From Serratia fonticola (GTDB taxonomy: Bacteria; Pseudomonadota; Gammaproteobacteria; Enterobacterales; Enterobacteriaceae): a stretch of DNA of 64,000 nt. The notes under the pieces were generated by a model. The model was given only the letters and a program-made list of their open reading frames with translations, was not told the DNA's origin and did no database searches. Numbering within the stretch: position 1 is the first letter of the stretch; each line of letters begins with the position of its first letter. Position numbers and translations under genes: made by a program. The stretch is from contig NZ_VFMK01000001.1 in NCBI RefSeq assembly GCF_006715025.1, positions 372,001 to 436,000 on the forward strand, written 5' to 3'. Below, piece by piece: positions 22,132 to 29,228 of this stretch.

Positions 22132-22680
22132 ATGACCCAGCCATCAAAAGCACCTCGCGGCCCACGCAGCAGCGCGGCGAAGCCAAAAAGTAAAAAGAAA
22201 AGTCGTGTGGAGCTCGATCAAGAAGCTCGCGAGCGTAAGCGCCTCAAAAAACGCCGTGGCCATGCTTCCGGTTCACGCACCCAGGTTGAGTCCGCCAACC
22301 AGAAAAATAAAGCCGGGGTGCAACCCAAGGATCCTCGTATTGGGAGTAAGGTGCCGGTTGCGCTGGTGGTAGAAGCCAACGTTAAGGTTAAACCGCAGCC
22401 CAAACCCAAGGCAGAAAAACCACGTCTCTCTCCTGAAGAAGAACTGAGCAAGCTGGAAAACGATGAGCGCCTGGATGCCTTGCTCGATCGCCTTGATGAA
22501 GGTGCAACCCTGAGCGCTGAAGATCAGGCTTACGTTGATCAAACCCTGGACCGTATTGATGCACTAATGGAAAAACTGGGCATCGAACTGGGTGATGAAG
22601 ACGACGACGAAGAACAAGAAGAGAAACAGGAAGACATCCTTAAACTGCTGAAAGGCGGTAACCCAAAAGACGTATTTTAA
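22132..22680 (+). CDS. yihI: Der GTPase-activating protein YihI
   Basis: This activates the ribosome-assembly GTPase Der (EngA) and so modulates 50S maturation. The 182 residues have a strongly basic N-terminal half (KPKSKKKSRVELDQEARERKR region), suited to rRNA or ribosome contact. The C-terminal half is acidic (DEDDDEEQEEKQED), preceded by the LSPEEELSKLENDERLDALLDRL helix that forms the Der-binding domain. The length is close to E. coli YihI. A small open frame begins six bases after its stop and may be translationally coupled. The partner Der is not in this window. Confidence 0.94.
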   Translation: MTQPSKAPRGPRSSAAKPKSKKKSRVELDQEARERKRLKKRRGHASGSRTQVESANQKNKAGVQPKDPRIGSKVPVALVVEANVKVKPQPKPKAEKPRLSPEEELSKLENDERLDALLDRLDEGATLSAEDQAYVDQTLDRIDALMEKLGIELGDEDDDEEQEEKQEDILKLLKGGNPKDVF

Positions 22681-22686
22681 CCGGTT

Positions 22687-22863
22687 ATGTGGCTGATCCC
22701 AGCAATAGCCATACTGTTGACATGTTATCTACTGTGGTTATTCGGTAAACTATGGCGGCTGTCGAAGCGCAAGGCGCGTTTTCGCAGCGCTTCCGTGGCC
22801 AGACAACGTAGACAACTGCCCATTTCCCGGCCCGGTAGGAAAAAGAGACCCAAGCGATTTTAA
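22687..22863 (+). CDS. small membrane protein, function unknown (58 residues)
   Basis: This short open frame starts six bases after the yihI stop. The predicted product has one hydrophobic helix at its very start (WLIPAIAILLTCYLLWLFG), followed by a tail very rich in arginine and lysine, ending RKKRPKRF. That is the topology of a single-pass inner-membrane protein with a cytoplasmic basic tail. The ATG has no clear ribosome-binding site of its own, so re-initiation from yihI is likely. I do not recognise the family. It could be a truncated relative of larger proteins found beside yihI elsewhere. Coding status rests on composition and position only. Confidence 0.55.
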   Translation: MWLIPAIAILLTCYLLWLFGKLWRLSKRKARFRSASVARQRRQLPISRPGRKKRPKRF

Positions 22864-22980
22864 GTTTCAGGTAGGCGGCAACAGAGCGCCTTTCAGGAGT
22901 TTGGTTAGCCCAGTGACAGGAGGCAGCCAACACCCTGCGGCTTAGAAAGATAAAGGGGAGATCGGAAGGAGTGAGCAAGC

Positions 22981-24354
22981 ATGTCAGAACAGACCATTGT
23001 CTGGGATTTGGCCCTGATCCAAAAATATAACTATTCAGGCCCCCGTTATACCTCATACCCCACAGCGCTGGAGTTTAACCAGAGCTATGACGAAGCCGCG
23101 TTCCAACGTGCTGCGGCGCGTTATCCCGAGCGCCCGCTTTCGTTGTATGTCCACATTCCCTTCTGCCATAAGCTTTGCTATTTCTGTGGCTGTAATAAGC
23201 TGGTCACGCGCCAAACCCACAAGGCTGATGAATATCTGACCGTATTGGAGCAAGAGATTGTTGCGCGTGCGCCGCTGTTTGCCGGCCGCAAGGTCAGCCA
23301 ACTGCATTGGGGCGGCGGTACGCCAACCTATCTGGATAAGCAACAGATCAGCCGCCTGGTTGCCATGCTACGTCAGCACTTTGATTTCCAGCCAGAGATG
23401 GAGATGTCGATCGAGGTTGACCCAAGGGAAATTGAGCTGGACGTGCTGGATCACTTGCGTGCGGAAGGTTTTAATCGCCTGAGTATGGGTGTACAGGACT
23501 TCAATAAAGAAGTGCAGCGCCTGGTTAACCGCGAACAGGATGAAGAGTTCATTTTTGCCCTGATCGCCCGGGCTAAAGCGTTAGGTTTCAACTCGACCAA
23601 TATCGATCTGATTTACGGTCTGCCAAAGCAGACCCCAGAGAGTTTTGCCTTCACGCTGCAACGCGTGGCGGAGCTGAACCCGGATCGCCTGAGCGTATTT
23701 AACTACGCCCATATGCCGAACCTGTTTGCTGCCCAACGTAAAATCAAGGACGCTGACCTACCTAGTGCCCAGCAGAAGCTTGATATCCTGCAGCAAACCA
23801 TCGCTTCGCTGACGGAATCAGGTTACCAGTTTATCGGTATGGACCATTTTGCCCGGCCAAACGATGAGTTGGCGATTGCTCAGCGCGAAGGCAAGTTGCA
23901 CCGTAATTTCCAGGGTTACACTACGCAAGGGGATAGCGATTTGCTGGGACTGGGGGTTTCTGCAATCAGCATGCTTGGTGACAGCTACGCGCAGAACCAG
24001 AAAGAGCTGAAGGTGTATTACGCTAATGTGGAAGAGCGCGGTATTGCCCTGTGGCGTGGCTTGGCGATGACGGAAGATGATTGTCTGCGCCGTGATGTTA
24101 TCAAAACGCTGATCTGTAATTTCCAGCTCGATTATCAACCCATTGAACAGCAGTATGGGATTACTTTTGCGGATTATTTTGCACCGGATCTGGCACTGTT
24201 GGCACCGTTTGAGCGCGACGGGCTGGTGGAGCGCGATGAGAATGGTATCCGTGTCACGCCACGTGGGCGCTTGCTGATCCGTAATATCTGTATGAACTTC
24301 GACATTTACCTGCGCAAACAGGCTCGAGCCCAGCAGTTCTCGCGGGTTATCTGA
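22981..24354 (+). CDS. hemN: oxygen-independent coproporphyrinogen III dehydrogenase HemN
   Basis: This radical-SAM enzyme converts coproporphyrinogen III to protoporphyrinogen IX without oxygen, the anaerobic route to haem. The 457 residues match E. coli. The iron-sulfur motif is CHKLCYFC (Cys62, Cys66, Cys69), with the following Gly-Cys conserved. The SAM-binding GGGTP motif and the HemN C-terminal domain are present. The ATG has a GGAAGGAG ribosome-binding site. It is convergent with yshB, sharing a bidirectional terminator. Haem made this way could serve the b-type cytochrome FdnI under anaerobiosis. Confidence 0.98.
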   Translation: MSEQTIVWDLALIQKYNYSGPRYTSYPTALEFNQSYDEAAFQRAAARYPERPLSLYVHIPFCHKLCYFCGCNKLVTRQTHKADEYLTVLEQEIVARAPLFAGRKVSQLHWGGGTPTYLDKQQISRLVAMLRQHFDFQPEMEMSIEVDPREIELDVLDHLRAEGFNRLSMGVQDFNKEVQRLVNREQDEEFIFALIARAKALGFNSTNIDLIYGLPKQTPESFAFTLQRVAELNPDRLSVFNYAHMPNLFAAQRKIKDADLPSAQQKLDILQQTIASLTESGYQFIGMDHFARPNDELAIAQREGKLHRNFQGYTTQGDSDLLGLGVSAISMLGDSYAQNQKELKVYYANVEERGIALWRGLAMTEDDCLRRDVIKTLICNFQLDYQPIEQQYGITFADYFAPDLALLAPFERDGLVERDENGIRVTPRGRLLIRNICMNFDIYLRKQARAQQFSRVI

Positions 24355-24361
24355 CGCATAA

Positions 24362-24392
24362 AACAACAGCCGCAATTAGCGGCTGTTGTTTT
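24362..24392. terminator. bidirectional terminator between hemN and yshB
   Basis: A 12-base perfect stem (AACAACAGCCGC / GCGGCTGTTGTT) with a five-base loop. T-rich sequence is on the + side and the yshB stop overlaps the base of the stem. Confidence 0.88.
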
Positions 24393-24513
24393 AACTGAAG
24401 AAGTTCATCAGTGCGGCACACAATACGGCTGCAGCGGCTGCCTGTGGTGTGTGACTGACGGCAGCGCTGACGTCTGCGCCTTGGGTAATAAAGACGATGA
24501 ATGAATCCAGCAT
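24391..24513 (-). CDS. yshB: small membrane protein YshB
   Basis: This is a 40-residue open frame reading MLDSFIVFITQGADVSAAVS, then HTPQ and an alanine-rich helix (AAAAAVLCAALMNFFS). E. coli YshB (36 residues) has the same SHTPQ motif followed by AVAAVLCAA, at the same chromosomal place between hemN and glnG. A strong GGAGG ribosome-binding site lies seven bases before the ATG, which supports translation. YshB is a small membrane protein that promotes intracellular replication of Salmonella in macrophages; its molecular role is unknown. Most automated gene callers would miss it because of its length. Confidence 0.88.
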   Translation of the reverse strand: MLDSFIVFITQGADVSAAVSHTPQAAAAAVLCAALMNFFS

Positions 24514-24620
24514 CGAAAGCCTCCAAAGTTTGCGACTTGATCATACTGCTGCCGTTTGCCCTGTAAAGTCTCAATGTGCTGGTTTTTTGTGCGCTTGATT
24601 GTGTTTTTAATCATCAGGTT

Positions 24621-24668
24621 CCCCTCACCTCACCCCAACCCTTTCCCACAGGGTTAGGGTGAGGAGGA
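24621..24668. repeat. GC-rich hairpin repeat after glnG
   Basis: CCCCTCACCTCACCCCAACC and GGGTTAGGGTGAGGAGG form an inverted repeat ending four bases from the glnG stop at 24672. It belongs to the same family as the copies next to mobB and fdnI, and probably serves as a terminator or mRNA-stabilising end. Confidence 0.8.
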
Positions 24669-24671
24669 GTA

Positions 24672-26084
24672 TTACTCCATGCCTAATTCTTTCAGCTTAC
24701 GCGTTAAGGTATTTCTGCCCCATCCCAGCAAACGAGCGGCTTCCTGCTTGTGTCCTTGGGTATGCCTCAGTGCCGTAGTGAGCAGGGTTCGTTCCATTTC
24801 CGGCTGAGCTTCAGACAACAGGTTTTGATGACCGGAACGCAGGGCGCGATCGGCCCACTGTGCCAGCAGGGTCGCCCAACTGTCCGGCAAACTGTGGCTG
24901 CTGGACTCAGGGGGTACCGTTTCAAACAGTTCCGTCGGCAGATCCTGGATCAGCACCTCCTGACCGGCAGCCATCACGGTTAACCAGCGGCAGGTGTTTT
25001 CCAACTGGCGTACGTTGCCTGGCCATGGCAAGCGGGTGAGGGCGGTTTCCGTTTCCGGATGCAGATTTTTTGCTTCTACACCCAGTTCTTTCGCTGCTAC
25101 CTGAAGGAAGTAGCGAGCCAGGCGCGGAATATCTTCGCGGCGTTCACGCAATGGTGGTAAATGCACTCGGATCACGTTCAGACGGTGGAACAAATCCTCA
25201 CGAAACTTGCCTTCCTGAACGCGCAGTTCCAGGTTTTGGTGGGTCGCTGCGATGATGCGCACATCCACCTTGACCGGCGCGTAGCCCCCAACACGATAGA
25301 ACTGGCCATCAGCGAGTACGCGCAACAAACGGGTTTGCACATCCAGTGGCATATCGCCGATTTCATCCAGAAACAGAGTGCCACCATCGGCCTGTTCAAA
25401 ACGACCTTGGCGGATCTGATTAGCCCCGGTAAATGCCCCCTTCTCGTGGCCAAACAGTTCGGATTCGATCAGGTCTTTTGGGATCGCGGCCATATTCAGG
25501 GCAATAAACGGAGATTTCGCTCGCGGGCTATGGCGATGCAATGCATGAGCGACCAGTTCTTTCCCGGTGCCTGATTCACCGTTGATCAGTACGCTGATGG
25601 ATGAGCGTGACAGACGGCCGATAATACGGAACACATCCTGCATTGCCGGAGCTTCGCCAATGATATCGGCGACGGGATCGCTGGCGGGCTGGCTACGAGC
25701 CGGTTGTTGTTGCTCCTGATAATGGCTGATTGCACGTTCAACCAGCGCGACGGCTTCATCTATATCAAAGGGTTTTGGCAGGTAATCAAAAGCCCCTTGC
25801 TGATAGGCGCTAACAGCGGCATCCAAGTCCGAATGTGCCGTCATTATGATGACCGGAAGCATCGGATGGCGCTGTTTTATTTGTTTGAGCAGGGCCAGAC
25901 CATCCATACCCGGCATGCGAATATCAGACAGCAACACGTCGGGAGTTTGCGTCGCCAATGCGTCCAATACCGCGTTGCCGCTGTCGAAGGTGGTGCAGTT
26001 TACACCGGCACCAGTGAGTGCGCGTTCAAGCACCCAGCGGATGGAGCTATCGTCATCGACGATCCAGACTATCCCTCGTTGCAT
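24672..26084 (-). CDS. glnG: nitrogen regulation response regulator NtrC (GlnG)
   Basis: This sigma-54-dependent enhancer-binding protein, when phosphorylated by NtrB, activates nitrogen-scavenging promoters. The 470 residues have three domains. The receiver domain carries the phospho-acceptor Asp54 in LLSDIRMPGMDG. The AAA+ domain has Walker A GESGTGKE and the sigma-54-contact GAFTGA loop. The C-terminal Fis-type helix-turn-helix contains QEAARLLGWGRNTLTRKLKE. The ATG at 26084 has GAGG at good spacing; an in-frame start at 26141 would add 19 unconserved residues. It is the last gene of glnA-glnL-glnG, eight bases after glnL. Confidence 0.98.
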   Translation of the reverse strand: MQRGIVWIVDDDSSIRWVLERALTGAGVNCTTFDSGNAVLDALATQTPDVLLSDIRMPGMDGLALLKQIKQRHPMLPVIIMTAHSDLDAAVSAYQQGAFDYLPKPFDIDEAVALVERAISHYQEQQQPARSQPASDPVADIIGEAPAMQDVFRIIGRLSRSSISVLINGESGTGKELVAHALHRHSPRAKSPFIALNMAAIPKDLIESELFGHEKGAFTGANQIRQGRFEQADGGTLFLDEIGDMPLDVQTRLLRVLADGQFYRVGGYAPVKVDVRIIAATHQNLELRVQEGKFREDLFHRLNVIRVHLPPLRERREDIPRLARYFLQVAAKELGVEAKNLHPETETALTRLPWPGNVRQLENTCRWLTVMAAGQEVLIQDLPTELFETVPPESSSHSLPDSWATLLAQWADRALRSGHQNLLSEAQPEMERTLLTTALRHTQGHKQEAARLLGWGRNTLTRKLKELGME

Positions 26085-26092
26085 AGAGAACC

Positions 26093-27142
26093 TCACTGGC
26101 GAATAGGCAGGTAAACCGAAAATTCGGTATGTCCTGGCCAACTGTTGAATTCAATTTTTCCGCAATGCTGATCGATAAGGTTGCGGGCGATAGATAACCC
26201 CAGGCCCGTACCGCCTTCACGGCCGCTGACCATGGGGTAGAACAGGGTATCTTGCAGTTGTGCAGGTACGCCTGGGCCATCATCTTCAATATCGATACGT
26301 GCTGCCAGGCGGTAACGGGTGCCATGCAGAGTGATCTGAAACGCGGTGCGTGTGCGCAGCGTGATGGTGCCACCGGTTTCACTCAGCGCCTGCAGCGCGT
26401 TGCGGGTGATATTGAGCAATACCTGTTCTATTTGGTCCGGATCGTGTGCCAGTTCTGGCAGGCTGGGATCGTAATCACGGATCAGCGTAACGTTATCCGG
26501 TTTTTCCAGTGACACCAACTGGCTGACGCGTTCTGCCACCTGATGAATACTCTGGGTTATATGCTGGCCGGGACGCTGTGGCCCGAGCAGTCGATCGACC
26601 AGATTACGTAACCGGTCGGCCTGCTCGATGATCACTTTGGTGTATTCGGTCAATGCGGGATCCGGCAACGCTTTCGCCAGCAGCTGCGCGGCTCCACGCA
26701 GACCGCCAAGGGGATTTTTGATCTCATGGGCTAACCCACGGACCAGATCGCGAGCGGCGACCTGTTGGGCATGCTGCAATTGTTCCTGGCTAAGGCGGCG
26801 TTGGTTGTCCATTGGCGCCAGCTCTATCAGGATAAAGCCTTCAGGCAGCGCCTGAGCGGTCAAGGAGAGGATATGGGCACGACTGTCGACCACCAGGGTG
26901 ACTTCGTTATCGGTAAAGCCCTGGCCTGCATTCAGGCTCTCACGCATCAGATCGATATTCAGCGAAAAATAGCCGAGAAGATCGGGGAGCGGCGTGCCAA
27001 AAAGCTTGCGCGAGCTCTGCGCCAACAGCTGTTGTGCCGCTGGATTGGCATAGTGAACCGCCAGCGTCTCATCCAACAGCAGAATACTGTTAATCAGAGA
27101 ATTAAGGATCTGCCCAGCGTCGGGCAGCTTGCCAGTTGCCAT
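26093..27142 (-). CDS. glnL: nitrogen regulation sensor histidine kinase NtrB (GlnL)
   Basis: This soluble kinase/phosphatase controls NtrC in response to the PII protein. The 349 residues comprise an N-terminal PAS domain (HYANPAAQQLLAQSS), the H-box RGLAHEIKNPLGG with phospho-acceptor His139, and a GHKL ATPase domain (N-box VLLNITRNALQAL, GGTGLGLSIARN). The match to E. coli is close throughout. It lies between glnA and glnG. The gap to glnA holds a perfect NtrC site (27278-27294), giving the glnLG pair its own promoter repressed by NtrC. Confidence 0.98.
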   Translation of the reverse strand: MATGKLPDAGQILNSLINSILLLDETLAVHYANPAAQQLLAQSSRKLFGTPLPDLLGYFSLNIDLMRESLNAGQGFTDNEVTLVVDSRAHILSLTAQALPEGFILIELAPMDNQRRLSQEQLQHAQQVAARDLVRGLAHEIKNPLGGLRGAAQLLAKALPDPALTEYTKVIIEQADRLRNLVDRLLGPQRPGQHITQSIHQVAERVSQLVSLEKPDNVTLIRDYDPSLPELAHDPDQIEQVLLNITRNALQALSETGGTITLRTRTAFQITLHGTRYRLAARIDIEDDGPGVPAQLQDTLFYPMVSGREGGTGLGLSIARNLIDQHCGKIEFNSWPGHTEFSVYLPIRQ

Positions 27143-27277
27143 ATATGCCCTTCACCTTCCAAGGTACAGCGTTGTTGGCTGCCCTTGCTTACTCGATCAC
27201 TTGGCTAACCAGGCTCTTGGGAATGTGCTTGGTTGCCGCCTGGCTGTGTCATGAAAACTATTGGCACAGCGGTTTGC

Positions 27278-27294
27278 TGCACCTTTTTGGTGCA
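27278..27294. promoter_or_regulatory. NtrC-binding site upstream of glnL
   Basis: A perfect 17-base dyad, TGCACC-TTTTT-GGTGCA, matching the NtrC consensus. It lies 136 bases upstream of the glnL start. In E. coli an NtrC site overlaps the glnLp promoter and represses it. Confidence 0.88.
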
Positions 27295-27356
27295 TCCATC
27301 CTACTCTATCCGTCACTATCGCGGTATGGAATAGTTCAGTAGAAAATACAGTGGAG

Positions 27357-27381
27357 AAAAAAGCCCATCCGAAGATGGGCT
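27357..27381 (-). terminator. glnA terminator
   Basis: On the minus strand, AGCCCATC / GATGGGCT with a TTCG loop is followed by TTTTTT. It lies 75 bases past the glnA stop. Read-through would supply glnLG mRNA. Confidence 0.93.
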
Positions 27382-27455
27382 GAAAAGTTTCCACGGCAAC
27401 AAAAAAAACGACAACTAAAATAAGGCGCGCCATCCGTAGACAGCGCGGATGTGAC
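27357..27455 (-). ncRNA. glnZ: putative GlnZ-type sRNA from the glnA 3' UTR
   Basis: The glnA 3' untranslated region of about 75 bases ends in a strong Rho-independent terminator. In E. coli and Salmonella this region is processed to the Hfq-binding sRNA GlnZ. An A-rich then T-rich stretch and the terminator are present here, but the seed was not compared in detail. The boundaries are those of the whole 3' UTR. Confidence 0.4.
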
Positions 27456-28865
27456 TTAAACGCTGTAGTACAGTTCGAACTCAACCGGGTGTGGCGTCAT
27501 GCGAACGCGGTCCATCTCTTCTTTACGCAGTTCGATGTAAGCATCGATCGCGTCGTCAGTGAATACACCACCACGGGTCAGGAATTCACGGTCTTCGTTC
27601 AGTGCGGCCATCGCTTCGTCCAATGACCCGGCAACTTTTGGAATCTCAGCTTCTTCTTCCGGTGGCAGGTCATACAGGTTTTTGTCCATGGCATCGCCAG
27701 GGTGGATTTTGTTGATGATGCCGTCCAGGCCAGCCATCAACAGTGCGGCGAAGCACAGGTATGGGTTAGCCGCTGGATCCGGGAAGCGGGCTTCAATACG
27801 ACGCGCTTTCGGGCTGGCAACCACTGGGATACGGATAGACGCAGAGCGGTTACGGGCAGAGTAAGCCAGCATAACCGGTGCTTCGTAACCAGGCACCAGA
27901 CGCTTGTAAGAGTTGGTGGTCGGGTTGGCCAAGGCGTTGATCGCTTTCGCGTGCTTGATGATACCGCCAATGTAGAACAGTGCGGTTTCAGACAGGCCGC
28001 CGTATTTGTCGCCAGCGAACAGGTTGGTTCCGTTCTTGGACAGCGACATGTGGCAGTGCATACCTGAACCGTTATCACCGAACATTGGCTTCGGCATAAA
28101 GGTCGCGGTTTTGCCAAATGCGTGAGCCACGTTGTGAACCACGTATTTGTAGATTTGAATTTCGTCGGCTTTCTTGGTCATGGTGTTGAAGCGTGTAGCC
28201 ACTTCGTTTTGACCCGCTGTTGCCACTTCATGGTGGTGCGCTTCAACCACCAGGCCCATTTCTTCCATGGTCAAACACATGGTAGAACGGATGTCCTGAG
28301 AAGAGTCGACCGGTGGTACTGGGAAGTAACCGCCTTTCACTGCTGGACGGTGGCCTTTGTTGCCGCCTTCGTATTTGGTGCTGGTGTTCCAGGCACCTTC
28401 GATGTCATCAATGCTGACGTGGGAGCCACGGATGCTGCTGCCAAAACGAACGTCATCAAACAGGAAGAACTCGGGTTCTGGCCCAAACAGCACGGTATCA
28501 GCGATACCGGAAGAACGCAGGAAGTCTTCAGCACGTTTTGAGATCGAACGAGGGTCACGATCGTAGCCCTGCATGGTGCCTGGTTCGAGGATGTCACAAC
28601 GAATGATCAGGGTAGATTCTTCGAAGAAAGGATCCAGAACCGCCGTGCTGGCGTCTGGCATCAGTACCATGTCAGATTCGTTGATGCCCTTCCAACCACC
28701 GATTGAGGAGCCGTCAAACATTTTACCTTCTTCGAAGAAGTCGGCATTTACCTGATGAGCAGGGATGGTAACGTGTTGTTCTTTACCCTTGGTGTCAGTG
28801 AAACGCAAGTCTACGAATTTCACTTCATGCTCATTCAGCATCGTCAAAACGTGTTCAGCGGACAT
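27456..28865 (-). CDS. glnA: glutamine synthetase (type I)
   Basis: This dodecameric enzyme makes glutamine from glutamate, ammonia and ATP, the central step of ammonium assimilation. The 469 residues match E. coli. Motifs are FDGSSIGGWKGINESDM (N-terminal signature), KPMFGDNGSGMHCHMSL (ATP-binding) and KNLYDLPPEE, whose tyrosine is the adenylylation site used by GlnE. The ATG at 28865 has GGGAGAG upstream and gives the conserved SAEHVLTMLNEHEVKFVDLR opening; an in-frame ATG at 28889 is unlikely. It is controlled by the sigma-54 promoter and NtrC sites described upstream. Confidence 0.98.
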   Translation of the reverse strand: MSAEHVLTMLNEHEVKFVDLRFTDTKGKEQHVTIPAHQVNADFFEEGKMFDGSSIGGWKGINESDMVLMPDASTAVLDPFFEESTLIIRCDILEPGTMQGYDRDPRSISKRAEDFLRSSGIADTVLFGPEPEFFLFDDVRFGSSIRGSHVSIDDIEGAWNTSTKYEGGNKGHRPAVKGGYFPVPPVDSSQDIRSTMCLTMEEMGLVVEAHHHEVATAGQNEVATRFNTMTKKADEIQIYKYVVHNVAHAFGKTATFMPKPMFGDNGSGMHCHMSLSKNGTNLFAGDKYGGLSETALFYIGGIIKHAKAINALANPTTNSYKRLVPGYEAPVMLAYSARNRSASIRIPVVASPKARRIEARFPDPAANPYLCFAALLMAGLDGIINKIHPGDAMDKNLYDLPPEEEAEIPKVAGSLDEAMAALNEDREFLTRGGVFTDDAIDAYIELRKEEMDRVRMTPHPVEFELYYSV

Positions 28866-28940
28866 ACTTAACTCTCCCGGATTTATCATTGTCGTCGTCG
28901 TGGAACGAATCTGGCTTGATTTCGCCTTGCATAGACTAAA

Positions 28941-28956
28941 GCGAAAACTGTGCCAA
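28941..28956 (-). promoter_or_regulatory. sigma-54 promoter glnAp2
   Basis: The minus strand reads TTGGCACAGTTTTCGC, matching the sigma-54 consensus with GG and GC at correct spacing, and almost identical to E. coli glnAp2. The predicted transcript start is near 28929, about 64 bases before glnA. Confidence 0.92.
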
Positions 28957-29029
28957 CTTTTTAAAAGCGAAAAAATCGCCTGTTTGCGCGGGTTTTACTC
29001 AGGGGTAGTATGCACCAAGAATGACGCAA

Positions 29030-29078
29030 TGCACTACCGTGGTGCAATAACCCCGTGTGGGAGCACTGTAATGGTGCA
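29030..29078. promoter_or_regulatory. NtrC enhancer of glnA (two sites)
   Basis: Site 1 is TGCACTACCGTGGTGCA (29030-29046). Site 2 is AGCACTGTAATGGTGCA (29062-29078), one base off consensus. Their centres are 32 bases apart, three helical turns on one face, at about -108 and -140 from glnAp2. A weaker half-site, TGCACCAAGA, starts at 29011. Confidence 0.92.
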
Positions 29079-29228
29079 AAACGTGCGCGACTGCTGCTTT
29101 TTGCACCGTGAAAGGGATCACAAACTAGCCTGTACACAGTTGTTTATAAGAGAGTGTTGTGATCTTGTTTAGTCCCTCGCTTAATACGTGTACAATAGCG
29201 CGCTATTTCTAATGCCTGAGGCAAAGCT

